A stretch of DNA of 9,799 bases from NCBI GenBank assembly GCA_030041195.1, contig JASHOI010000262.1, positions 1 to 9,799 on the forward strand, in the 5' to 3' direction. This document shows, one piece after another, positions 1 to 9,730 of this stretch; the first letter of the stretch is position 1, and every line of letters starts with the position of its first letter. The notes beneath the pieces were generated by a model. That model searched no databases and had not been told where the DNA came from. It worked only from the letters and a program-made list of their open reading frames with translations. The position numbers and the translations under genes are program-made. This stretch comes from Streptosporangiaceae bacterium. Its GTDB lineage: Bacteria; Actinomycetota; Actinomycetes; Streptosporangiales; Streptosporangiaceae.

Positions 1-11
1 CGGGGCGGCAA

Positions 12-30
12 GGGGTAGCCGAGCTACCCC
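12..30. other. Short perfect hairpin at left edge
   Basis: GGGGTAGC at 12-19 and GCTACCCC at 23-30 form a perfect 8-bp stem with a 3-nt loop (CGA). No T-run follows on either strand, so it is not a classic intrinsic terminator. It could be the end of a transcript from a gene beyond the left edge or part of an intergenic repeat. The sequence does not decide between these. Confidence 0.4.
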
Positions 31-41
31 GGCCGGGCTAA

Positions 42-104
42 TCCACAACGGCGGCCCGCCACTCCACAACGGCGGCCCGCCACTCCACAACGGCGGCCCG
101 CCAC
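42..104. repeat. Three perfect 21-bp tandem repeats
   Basis: Three identical, head-to-tail 21-bp units lie at 42-62, 63-83 and 84-104. Each begins TCCACAACGG and ends CCGCCAC. Within each unit GGCGG and CCGCC flank a single C, so every copy can fold into a small stem. The period is a multiple of three, but no start codon or supported reading frame goes with it. The array stops just before the inverted repeat at 107-160, so the two may form one compound intergenic element. There are no spacers, so it is not a CRISPR. Confidence 0.9.
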
Positions 105-106
105 GT

Positions 107-160
107 CCATGATCGTGGTGGATTTTTGCTAAATAGCGCATAAAACTCGCCACGATCATG
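107..160. repeat. Inverted repeat with AT-rich core
   Basis: CATGATCGTGG at 108-118 is matched exactly by its reverse complement at 150-160. In RNA the stem could extend inward through a G-T wobble (119/149) and one more pair (120/148). The core between the arms contains TTTTTGCTAAATAG and CATAAAA, strikingly AT-rich against the surrounding GC-rich DNA. It lies upstream of the adenosyltransferase gene. It could be a terminator-like hairpin, a regulator site, or a non-autonomous interspersed palindromic element. The sequence alone does not distinguish these. Confidence 0.7.
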
Positions 161-273
161 AAACGCCTGCTTGCCGCGGCGCGCTGGCGTGGCGGCGGGT
201 GCGGGAGCGGGCCGCTGGCCTGGCGGCCACGGCGGGCGTGGCCGATACGGTTGACTGCATGTCGGACCAACGC

Positions 274-280
274 AGGGAGA
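274..280 (+). promoter_or_regulatory. Ribosome binding site deciding the adenosyltransferase start
   Basis: AGGGAGA lies about nine bases before the GTG at 289. The in-frame ATG at 259 and the ATG at 199 have no comparable purine-rich site in front of them. This supports the GTG start. Confidence 0.6.
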
Positions 281-288
281 ACCCCGTC

Positions 289-864
289 GTGCTCTCCCGG
301 ATCTACACCCGCACCGGGGACGACGGCAGCACCGCGCTCGGCGACGGCAGCCGCGCGGCCAAGACCGATCCCAGGCTCGCCGCCTACGCCGACGTCGACG
401 AGGCCAACTGCGCGGTCGGGGCCGCGGTCGTCATGGGCGGGCTGCCCGCCGATATCACCAGCCTGCTGGTCCGGCTGCAGAACGAGCTCTTCGACGTGGG
501 CGCGGACCTGTGCAATCCGATCGCGCCGGCCGCCGGCGAGCCGGCGCACCCGCAGCTCAGGATCGACGAGGAGTACATCAGCCGGCTGGAGCAGGCCTGC
601 GACGCCTACAACGAGGGCCTGCCGGTGCTGCGGAGCTTCGTGCTGCCGGGCGGCAGCGTGGGCGCCGTGCTGCTGCACACGGCCAGGACCGTGGTCAGGC
701 GGGCCGAGCGCAGCGCCTGGGCGGCGGTCGAGGCATACGGCGACACCGTGAGCCCGCTGCCGGCCAGGTACCTGAACCGGCTCTCCGACCTGCTGTTCAT
801 CCTCGCCCGGAGGGCCAACGAGCCCGACGGCGACCTGCTGTGGAAGCCGGGCGGGCAGCGCTGA
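289..864 (+). CDS. PduO-type cob(I)alamin adenosyltransferase
   Basis: Transfers the 5'-deoxyadenosyl group of ATP to cob(I)alamin, giving adenosylcobalamin, the cofactor of mutases such as methylmalonyl-CoA mutase; a cytoplasmic enzyme, trimeric in this family. The 191-residue product has the usual family length. Near the N-terminus is the ATP-binding signature YTRTGDDGSTALGDGSR (6-22). A DVDEANCAVG segment follows (35-44), equivalent to the family's DVDELN stretch. Further on come LQNELFDVGADL (63-74), FVLPGGS (117-123) and the active-site helix ARTVVRRAERS (132-142), which carries the conserved Arg and Glu residues. YLNRLSDLLFILAR (161-174) is the typical C-terminal motif. GTG at 289 is preferred because it has an AGGGAGA site and gives an N-terminus like homologues; ATG at 259 would add 10 residues. 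The gene converges on the DUF2550 gene with 12 bases between stops. Mycobacteria have an adenosyltransferase at the same place (Rv1314c), so this is conserved synteny. No riboswitch is visible upstream. Confidence 0.93.
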   Translation: MLSRIYTRTGDDGSTALGDGSRAAKTDPRLAAYADVDEANCAVGAAVVMGGLPADITSLLVRLQNELFDVGADLCNPIAPAAGEPAHPQLRIDEEYISRLEQACDAYNEGLPVLRSFVLPGGSVGAVLLHTARTVVRRAERSAWAAVEAYGDTVSPLPARYLNRLSDLLFILARRANEPDGDLLWKPGGQR

Positions 865-876
865 GCACGCCTGGGA

Positions 877-1329
877 TCAGCTGAAGCCGGACAGCGGGCC
901 CGGCGGCGCGGCCTCCAGCCAGGCCAGGAAGCCGGTCAGCGCGTCATCGCTGAGCGCGAGCTCGACCCGCCCGGAGGCACCTTCCCCGGTGTCGCACTCC
1001 ACGACAACGGCGTCCGAGCCGACGCTGGTCATCTCCACCGCGTCGGCCGGCCGGCGCGACACCACGCTGAGCGTGCGCCGGGCGAAGACCTCCACCGGGC
1101 GCAGCCGTAGCCCGAAGATCGGGTACCAGCGCAGCTCGTCGGGCTGGTAGGCGGCGAGCCCCAGCCGCCAGCGCCGGTCCCTGGCGCGCCGCAGGCCGCA
1201 CTCGACGCTGCCCCCGCCGCGCTCGATCAGGGTCCTGCGCGCCGCGATGCCGACCGCGCCCACCAGCGCGATCGCCAGAACGATCACGAGGAGCCAGCCA
1301 GCGTCCAGCGCCAGCCGCCCCCCTGCCAA
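877..1329 (-). CDS. DUF2550 family single-pass membrane protein
   Basis: A 150-residue protein of unknown function, of the actinobacterial DUF2550 family (Rv1312-like), found just downstream of atpC in many Actinomycetes. One membrane helix lies at about residues 11-30, directly followed by the family signature RRTLIERGGGSVECGLR (31-47). Next comes a soluble domain with W-x-LGLAAYQPDELRWYPIF (54-72) and the basic LRLRP-VEVFARR stretch (74-85). The N-terminal anchor followed by Arg-Arg suggests a cytoplasmic domain attached to the membrane; that is inference. The start is TTG, supported by GGAGAGG seven bases upstream; no ATG is available before the membrane helix. It begins 27 bases after the atpC stop, so it is probably co-transcribed with the ATP synthase operon as its last gene. 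Whether it acts with the synthase is unknown. Confidence 0.88.
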   Translation of the reverse strand: MAGGRLALDAGWLLVIVLAIALVGAVGIAARRTLIERGGGSVECGLRRARDRRWRLGLAAYQPDELRWYPIFGLRLRPVEVFARRTLSVVSRRPADAVEMTSVGSDAVVVECDTGEGASGRVELALSDDALTGFLAWLEAAPPGPLSGFS

Positions 1330-1336
1330 CCCCGGC

Positions 1337-1343
1337 CCTCTCC
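1337..1343 (-). promoter_or_regulatory. Ribosome binding site supporting the TTG start of the DUF2550 gene
   Basis: Read on the minus strand this is GGAGAGG, seven bases before TTG at 1329. It is the main support for starting the DUF2550 protein at this rare codon, and it lies wholly within the 27-base gap after atpC. Confidence 0.55.
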
Positions 1344-1356
1344 GCGCGGACTCTCG

Positions 1357-1785
1357 TCAGGCCCCGTCGGCGGGTTCGCCGGCGGCTCTGAGCTGCGCTC
1401 TGAAGTACCGGACGTCCGCGGGCTCCTCGTCCCCCGGGGCCGAGGCCTCCGCGTTCTGCAGCGCTTGGTCGAGGGCGGCGCGGGTCGCGCTGGCGTCCAC
1501 GTCGGCGCCGAGCCGGGCCTCACGGGCCAGGACCGAGACCCGGTCGTCGGCCACGGAGAAGAACCCGCCGCTCACCGCGGCGGCCACCGTGCTGCCCCGG
1601 TCCGCGCCGTCCGCGCTGGCTTCCGGCAGGATCCGCACCACGCTGCCCTCGACCAGGATGCCGAGCACCGGGCTGTGCCCGGTCAGCACGCCGATGTCAC
1701 CGTCCTTGGTCTTGGCGATGACCATCCCGGCGGGGCCCGCCCACACCTCGCCCTCGGGGACGACGAGGCTCACCTGCAGCGTCAC
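1357..1785 (-). CDS. atpC: ATP synthase F1 epsilon subunit
   Basis: Epsilon sits at the foot of the central stalk with gamma, contacts the c-ring, and in many bacteria restrains ATP hydrolysis. The 142-residue product begins with the beta-sandwich domain: LQVSLVVPEGEVWAGPAG (3-20), then KTKDGDIGVLTGHSPVLGIL (26-45) with the conserved G-x-IG-x-L-x-x-H-x-P pattern, then GGFFSVADDRVSVLARE (73-89). A short helical C-terminal part ends in VRYFRAQLRAAG (125-136), close to the mycobacterial ending and shorter than a full E. coli-type two-helix arm. The GTG start at 1785 lies four bases after the atpD stop, so translation is probably coupled. A second in-frame GTG at 1773 has AGGTGA at good distance and would shorten the protein by four residues. 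The first is preferred because it matches the spacing to the conserved Trp (residue 15) in homologues. Confidence 0.93.
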   Translation of the reverse strand: MTLQVSLVVPEGEVWAGPAGMVIAKTKDGDIGVLTGHSPVLGILVEGSVVRILPEASADGADRGSTVAAAVSGGFFSVADDRVSVLAREARLGADVDASATRAALDQALQNAEASAPGDEEPADVRYFRAQLRAAGEPADGA

Positions 1786-1789
1786 CTGC

Positions 1790-4155
<2,366 letters not shown>

Positions 4156-4167
4156 GCGATGACCTGC

Positions 4168-5859
4168 CTACCCCTGCCGCGCTTCGCCGGCGGGCTGGCT
4201 TCCGGCGCTCCCCTGGTCCGGCGGCGGGACGTGCCGCCGGATCTTCTCCGGGTTCACGTCGCCCTCATCGACCTTCTCGCCGGGCTCATCGTCGGTCACC
4301 AGCAGCTCCCCGCCGGTGACCTCGAAGCTGCGGCGGAACCGGTCGGTCGCGTCCTTGAGCGCGGTGATCGTGTCGTCGGACAGCTCGCCGGTCTCCTTGA
4401 TCGCGTTGAGGATCCCCTCATGATCCCGCTGCAGGTAGTCGAGGAACTCGCGCTCGAACCTCCGCACGTCGTCCAGGGGCACGTCGTCGATCTGGCCGGT
4501 CGTGCCCATCCACACCGACACGATCTCCTGCTCCACCGGGAACGGGCTGTACTGCGGCTGCTTGAACAGCTCGACGAGCCGGGACCCGCGGTCGAGCTGG
4601 GCGCGCGAGGCCTGGTCGAGGTCGGAGGCGAACGAGGCGAACGCCTCAAGGTCGCGATATTGCGACAGCGACAGCTTCAGCGTGCCGGCGACCTTCTTCA
4701 TCCCCTTGACCTGGGCGTTGCCGCCGACCCTGGACACCGAGCGGCCGACGTTGATGGCTGGCCGCACGCCCGAGTTGAACAGGTCGGTCTCCAGGTAGAT
4801 CTGCCCGTCGGTGATCGAGATCACGTTTGTCGGGATGTAGGCGGAGATGTCGTTCGCCTTGGTCTCGACGATCGGGAGCCCGGTCAGCGAGCCGGCGCCC
4901 ATGTCGTCGGACAGCTTGGCGCAGCGCTCGAGCAGCCGGGAGTGCAGATAGAACACGTCACCGGGGTACGCCTCACGGCCCGGCGGCCGGCGCAGCAGCA
5001 GCGAGATGGCCCGGTAGGCCTCCGCCTGCTTGCTCAGGTCGTCGAAGATGATCAGCGCGTGCTTGCCGTCGTACATCCAGTGCTGGCCGATCGCCGAGCC
5101 GGTGTACGGCGCGATGTACTTGAACCCGGCCGGGTCCGACGCCGGGGCTGCGACGATCGTGGTGTACTCCATCGCGCCGTGGTCCTCGAGAGCCTGCCGG
5201 ACCTGCGCGATCGTCGACCCCTTCTGGCCGATCGCCACGTAGACGCAGCGGACCTGGCGCTTCGGGTCGCCCGACGCCCAGTTGTCCTTCTGGTTGATGA
5301 CCGTGTCGATGGTGATCGCGGTCTTGCCGGTCTGGCGGTCACCCAGGATCAGCTGGCGCTGCCCGCGGCCGATCGCGGTCATCGCGTCGATGGCCTTGAT
5401 CCCGGTCTGCATCGGCTCCTTCACCGGCTGCCGCTGCACCACACTCGGCGCCTGGATCTCGAGTTCCCGCAGCTGAGTGTCCTCGATCGGGCCCTTGCCG
5501 TCGAGCGGCGCGCCCAGCGGGTCGACCACGCGGCCGAGGAAGTTGTCGCCGACCGGGACCGAGAGCACCTCGCCGGTGCGCTTGACCCGCTGACCCTCCT
5601 CGATCTTGCTGAAGTCGCCGAGGACGACCACGCCGACCTCGCGCACGTCCAGGTTCAGCGCCAGGCCCCGGGTGCCGTCCTCGAACTCGAGCAGCTCGTT
5701 GGCCATGCACGACGGCAGCCCCTCGACATGGGCGATGCCGTCGCCAGCCTCGGCGACGATGCCGATCTCCTCGGTCGCCGCGGCGTCCGGCTCGTACGTC
5801 TCAACGAAACGCGCCAGGGCGTCCCGGATCTCCTCCGGCCGGATGGTCAGCTCCGTCAT
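4168..5859 (-). CDS. atpA: ATP synthase F1 alpha subunit
   Basis: Alpha alternates with beta in the F1 hexamer, binds non-catalytic nucleotide and supplies the arginine finger to the beta sites. The 563-residue product has an N-terminal helix that contacts delta, a beta-barrel (about 28-100), Walker A GDRQTGKT (173-180), Walker [10 protein letters not shown] (268-276) and the [10 protein letters not shown] segment (371-380) with the arginine finger Arg377. The [16 protein letters not shown] helix (301-316) is typical. Compared with about 513 residues in E. coli alpha, there is an added C-terminal tail from about residue 520, rich in Asp, Glu, Pro and Gly and ending in Pro/Gly/Ala-rich sequence. 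Mycobacterial alpha carries a comparable tail known to suppress ATP hydrolysis; whether this one does is inference. ATG at 5859 has only a weak GAGG site close to it. It lies 47 bases after atpH. Confidence 0.98.
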   Translation of the reverse strand: MTELTIRPEEIRDALARFVETYEPDAAATEEIGIVAEAGDGIAHVEGLPSCMANELLEFEDGTRGLALNLDVREVGVVVLGDFSKIEEGQRVKRTGEVLSVPVGDNFLGRVVDPLGAPLDGKGPIEDTQLRELEIQAPSVVQRQPVKEPMQTGIKAIDAMTAIGRGQRQLILGDRQTGKTAITIDTVINQKDNWASGDPKRQVRCVYVAIGQKGSTIAQVRQALEDHGAMEYTTIVAAPASDPAGFKYIAPYTGSAIGQHWMYDGKHALIIFDDLSKQAEAYRAISLLLRRPPGREAYPGDVFYLHSRLLERCAKLSDDMGAGSLTGLPIVETKANDISAYIPTNVISITDGQIYLETDLFNSGVRPAINVGRSVSRVGGNAQVKGMKKVAGTLKLSLSQYRDLEAFASFASDLDQASRAQLDRGSRLVELFKQPQYSPFPVEQEIVSVWMGTTGQIDDVPLDDVRRFEREFLDYLQRDHEGILNAIKETGELSDDTITALKDATDRFRRSFEVTGGELLVTDDEPGEKVDEGDVNPEKIRRHVPPPDQGSAGSQPAGEARQG

Positions 5860-5906
5860 TGTCCTCGCGTCTCTCTCTTCCGGATCCTCGCTGGTCCCGA
5901 CCCTGC

Positions 5907-7279
<1,373 letters not shown>

Positions 7280-7297
7280 TTACCTCTCAGACCTTGG

Positions 7298-7633
<336 letters not shown>

Positions 7634-8458
7634 TCAGTGCGCTGGCGCCAGCGCATCCGATATGTAGAACGCGGTCAGCGTGGTGAAGATAAAGGCCTGC
7701 AGCAGCGTGATCAAGACCTCGAGCCCGAAGATGAGCAGGAACACGATCAACGAGGTCGCCGCGAACAGCAGGCCGATGGAGAGGCTGAACAGGTACCAGG
7801 CGGCGATGGAAAACACCAGCAGCAGCAGGTGCCCGGCCACCATGTTGGCGAACAACCGGATGCACAGCGTGAACGGCCGGACAAAGATATTGGAGAGCAG
7901 CTCGAGCGGGGACAGCAGCGGCAGGATCCACAGCGGGGCGCCGGCCGGGACCGCCATGTTCTTGAAGTAGCCGATCGGGCCCTGGTGCTTCATGCCGATG
8001 AAGAGGTAGGTCACCCAGACCACGAGCACCAGGCCCAGCGGGAACGCGATGTGCGACGTGGCCGGGAACTGGAACACCGGGATCAGCTCGAAGATGTTCA
8101 TGAAGTAGATGAAAAAGAACAGCGACACCAGGAACGGAAGGTACCTGTCTCCCCTGCTGCCAAGCTGCGGCCGGAGGATCTGGTCGCGCACCGCCAGGAT
8201 GGCCAGTTCGCCGACGTTCTGGACGCCTCGCGGCACCAGTTTCGGCTTGCGGAACGCCAGCCCGAAAACGACCAGCACGATGACCACCGAGAGCACCATG
8301 ATCAGTAGCGGCTTGGTGAACTCGAAGCCGCCGATCGTGAAGATGGGCTTGAAGTAGAAGTTGGAGATCGACGGCGCCGGGTAGCCGCAGCCGCTGAACA
8401 GATGGCTGTTGTAGATCGTGCAGTGCTTGGCCGCGGACGCCGCTTCGATGTCACTCAT
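7634..8458 (-). CDS. atpB: ATP synthase Fo a subunit (proton channel stator)
   Basis: Subunit a provides the two proton half-channels against the c-ring. The 274-residue protein is strongly hydrophobic, with helices at about 49-69, 107-129, 137-157 and a long C-terminal set from about 176 to 268. The essential Arg201 lies in the signature CIRLFANMVAGH (199-210). The second signature GLEVLITLLQAFIFTTLTAFY (245-265) holds the conserved Gln254. Relative to E. coli, where Glu219 and His245 face each other, this protein has His210 and Glu247, the swapped arrangement common outside enterobacteria. ATG at 8458 follows AAGGAG by six bases. The 3' end, just before the stop, is an 18-bp perfect palindrome. 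Confidence 0.97.
   Translation of the reverse strand: MSDIEAASAAKHCTIYNSHLFSGCGYPAPSISNFYFKPIFTIGGFEFTKPLLIMVLSVVIVLVVFGLAFRKPKLVPRGVQNVGELAILAVRDQILRPQLGSRGDRYLPFLVSLFFFIYFMNIFELIPVFQFPATSHIAFPLGLVLVVWVTYLFIGMKHQGPIGYFKNMAVPAGAPLWILPLLSPLELLSNIFVRPFTLCIRLFANMVAGHLLLLVFSIAAWYLFSLSIGLLFAATSLIVFLLIFGLEVLITLLQAFIFTTLTAFYISDALAPAH
7638..7655. repeat. 18-bp perfect palindrome at the 3' end of atpB
   Basis: The sequence TGCGCTGGC followed by GCCAGCGCA is fully self-complementary over 18 bases. It encodes the last residues of subunit a just before its stop. In mRNA it would fold as a 7-bp stem with a 4-nt loop, 21 bases upstream of the second hairpin at 7591-7616. Part of it may arise from GC-rich alanine and leucine codons, but perfect symmetry over 18 bases is unusual. 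Confidence 0.65.
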
Positions 8459-8530
8459 TGCGCGCTCCTTCGGCCGCCACGCCGACAGCGCGGCCGGGTC
8501 CGGGGGGGCGGAGCCCTTCGCGGGCGCCGG

Positions 8531-8758
8531 TCAGGCACGGGTGAAGCGGAAAACGACCAGCAAGAGCGCCAAGGCTATGCCGAGCAGCAGCCCGATGGGG
8601 AACAGTATGGCGATGTGCGTCCACCGCCCGATCAGCCAGCCGATGCCGCCGTAGAGCACCATGCCGCCGATCAGGTAGCTCACGACCGACCAGCCGGTGC
8701 CCTCGCTGGGCATCACCGGTTCCTTCTTGCCGCCGGGACCCGGCTTCGCAGCGCTCAT
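8531..8758 (-). CDS. AtpZ/AtpI-family small membrane protein
   Basis: A 75-residue protein matching the small two-helix AtpZ type (ATPase gene 1 family) encoded ahead of atpB in many bacteria. A charged, Pro/Gly/Lys-rich N-terminus (1-20) precedes GWSVVSYLIGGMVLYGGIGWLIG (22-44) and a second helix at about 50-71, separated by the short polar link RWT. The GGIGWLIGRW motif in helix one is characteristic of the family. In some bacilli AtpZ and AtpI are implicated in Mg2+ supply or c-ring assembly; the function here is inferred. ATG at 8758 has a GGGGAAGAG purine tract directly before it. It is 73 bases after the AtpI-like gene and 72 bases before atpB, and is most likely part of the same operon. 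Confidence 0.8.
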   Translation of the reverse strand: MSAAKPGPGGKKEPVMPSEGTGWSVVSYLIGGMVLYGGIGWLIGRWTHIAILFPIGLLLGIALALLLVVFRFTRA

Positions 8759-8831
8759 CTCTTCCCCATGCCGGCGCAGCCCTCCTCGTGGGCCGCGTCC
8801 CGCCGTCCACCATCCGAGTGAGTCGCACGCG

Positions 8832-9236
8832 TCACCGTTCCCCGTCCGGCTCGACGTAGAGCGCCTTTAGCCGCATGGACCACATCACCTGCGCTCCGGT
8901 GTAGGCGAGGATGCAAACCAGCGCGGTCAGGCCGAATGCCTTGGGGTTGAAAGCGGTGGTGTTCTGGAACGCACCGACGAAGACCAGCAGGAGCAAGATC
9001 TTGACGAGGAACGTGCCGAGCGCGGCCGCCATCATCGCCTGCGGGCTTATCCGCGCGGCGCGGCCCACGACGATCACGCTGATCCCGAAGAACAGCGCGA
9101 CGATAGCCACCGCGATCGCGGCTCCGATCAGGCCCTTGCCGCCGCCGATTACGGCCGCAAGCACGACCATGATTGCCGCGGCGATGGCCGCCGTTGCAGC
9201 CGATCGCCGAGCGATCCGGGCATACTGCGCCACCAT
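8832..9236 (-). CDS. atpI: AtpI-like four-helix membrane protein, first gene of the ATP synthase operon
   Basis: A 134-residue integral membrane protein at the usual place of actinobacterial atpI (Rv1303-like). Four hydrophobic helices are visible at about 13-31, 36-57, 66-87 and 100-120, with a basic N-terminus and a charged C-terminal tail after WSMRLKALY (119-127). The loop RAARISPQA (59-67) and the third-helix segment GTFLVKILLLLVFVG (74-88) resemble AtpI proteins. In bacteria studied, AtpI assists c-ring assembly. ATG at 9236 follows GGAG by nine bases; a GTG codon comes directly after and could also serve. Primary structure of this family is poorly conserved, so the name rests on size, topology and position as much as on motifs. 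Confidence 0.78.
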   Translation of the reverse strand: MVAQYARIARRSAATAAIAAAIMVVLAAVIGGGKGLIGAAIAVAIVALFFGISVIVVGRAARISPQAMMAAALGTFLVKILLLLVFVGAFQNTTAFNPKAFGLTALVCILAYTGAQVMWSMRLKALYVEPDGER

Positions 9237-9291
9237 CTAGAAAGGCTCCGGTAGAACTCGTCCCAAGCTTCCTGACCCCTGCGGACCCACC

Positions 9292-9308
9292 GGTGCCCAG
9301 GTGGCACC
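9292..9308 (-). promoter_or_regulatory. Leader hairpin 1
   Basis: GGTGCC (9292-9297) and GGCACC (9303-9308) form a perfect 6-bp stem with a 5-nt loop in the expected 5' UTR of the operon. It lies only three bases from the stronger hairpin at 9311-9336. Function is unknown. Confidence 0.4.
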
Positions 9309-9310
9309 TT

Positions 9311-9336
9311 GCCGCGTCACCGCTAGGCGGCGCGGC
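9311..9336 (-). promoter_or_regulatory. Leader hairpin 2, bulged GC-rich stem
   Basis: GCCGCG (9311-9316) pairs with CGCGGC (9331-9336), and inside it CCGC (9320-9323) pairs with GCGG (9327-9330), leaving a 3-base bulge and a 3-nt TAG loop. That is ten GC-rich pairs in the leader. No U-tract follows on the minus strand, so it does not look like a terminator. Confidence 0.45.
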
Positions 9337-9513
9337 GGCGTCGCCAGGTGAGCGCAACGTATCACGGACCTCTCACTCACCTTCGAGTGGGTGCTCGTGA
9401 AAGATATCACAAGCTCTCAGGCGATGGTCCCACCAGGTCATCTAACGGGCTCTGGCGTCGATTTGGTGCTCGGCATCGCGAGCGGTCAACTGCGGGCCGG
9501 CGGGCGGATTCAT

Positions 9514-9569
9514 GGAAGATCTAGGAGGATCCCGTGCAAATGCTGCCCCCGATCCTCCTAGATCTTTTA
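9514..9569. terminator. Perfect 16-bp hairpin, possible terminator or palindromic element
   Basis: AAGATCTAGGAGGATC (9516-9531) is matched exactly by its reverse complement at 9551-9566, with a 19-nt loop. On the plus strand, wobble pairs can lengthen it and a TTTT run (9565-9568) closes it, giving a terminator-like shape in that direction. On the minus strand no U-tract follows, so termination of an upstream leftward gene is less typical. The stem contains AGGAGG on both strands. On the plus strand the loop holds GTG (9534) and ATG (9540), in frame with each other, at five and eleven bases from it. Its composition differs from the GC-rich surroundings, which would also fit an inserted palindromic repeat. 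Confidence 0.6.
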
Positions 9570-9622
9570 GGTGACCGCCGGGGCGGGCGGCGATGGGTGG
9601 CGCCGCTGGGCGCCGCGGTTCG

Positions 9623-9730
9623 CTGGTTCGCCGCGGTCTGCTGGTTCGCCGCGGTCCGCTGGTTCACCGCGGTCTGCTGGTTCACCGCGGTCCGCTGGTT
9701 CACCGCGGTCCGCTGGTTCGCCGCGGTGCC
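9623..9730. repeat. Six 18-bp tandem repeats
   Basis: Units start at 9623, 9641, 9659, 9677, 9695 and 9713. Each reads CTGGTTC, then G or A, then CCGCGGT, then CTG or CCG; the last unit diverges in its final bases. Each contains the palindrome CCGCGG. A degraded partial copy may precede the array near 9610. Because 18 is a multiple of three, the array keeps every frame in phase. On the minus strand it reads as Thr-Ala-(Val/Ala)-Asn-Gln-(Arg/Gln) or Gly-Glu-Pro-Ala-Asp-Arg repeats; on the plus strand as a Trp-Phe-rich repeat. It may be a low-complexity protein tail or a non-coding minisatellite. Confidence 0.9.

Larger units (their letters stand above)
9237..9520 (-). promoter_or_regulatory. 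Operon leader: candidate extended -10 promoter and structured 5' UTR
   Basis: This gene-free stretch should hold the operon promoter. On the minus strand, TGATATCTT (from 9409 down to 9401) matches an extended -10 element TGnTAnnnT and sits in a small AT-rich patch. No good -35 is seen at 16-18 bases upstream. Transcription would then start near 9394 and leave about 158 bases of leader. That leader holds the two hairpins listed separately. An isolated TTGACC lies at 9484-9489 (minus strand) without a matching -10. No known riboswitch was recognised. Confidence 0.35.

Noticed and set aside
42..104. Possible CRISPR array
   Set aside because: The units are head to tail with no spacers, only three copies are present and no cas genes are in the window.
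251..256. TTGACT before the adenosyltransferase as a -35 box
   Set aside because: No -10 element follows at a suitable distance, and it lies within 40 bases of the start codon in GC-rich sequence.
158..751. Plus-strand frame starting at the ATG in the inverted repeat
   Set aside because: Overlaps the adenosyltransferase in another frame, is dominated by Arg, Pro, Ser and Ala, and has no ribosome binding site.
8755..9357. Minus-strand 200-codon frame over the atpI region
   Set aside because: It is Arg/Gly-rich and lacks the membrane helices seen in the overlapping 134-residue frame, which fits the operon position.
9460..9489. Promoter with TTGACC as -35 on the minus strand
   Set aside because: No -10-like hexamer is found at 16-18 bases; the nearest candidates (CCAAAT, CAAATC) fit poorly.
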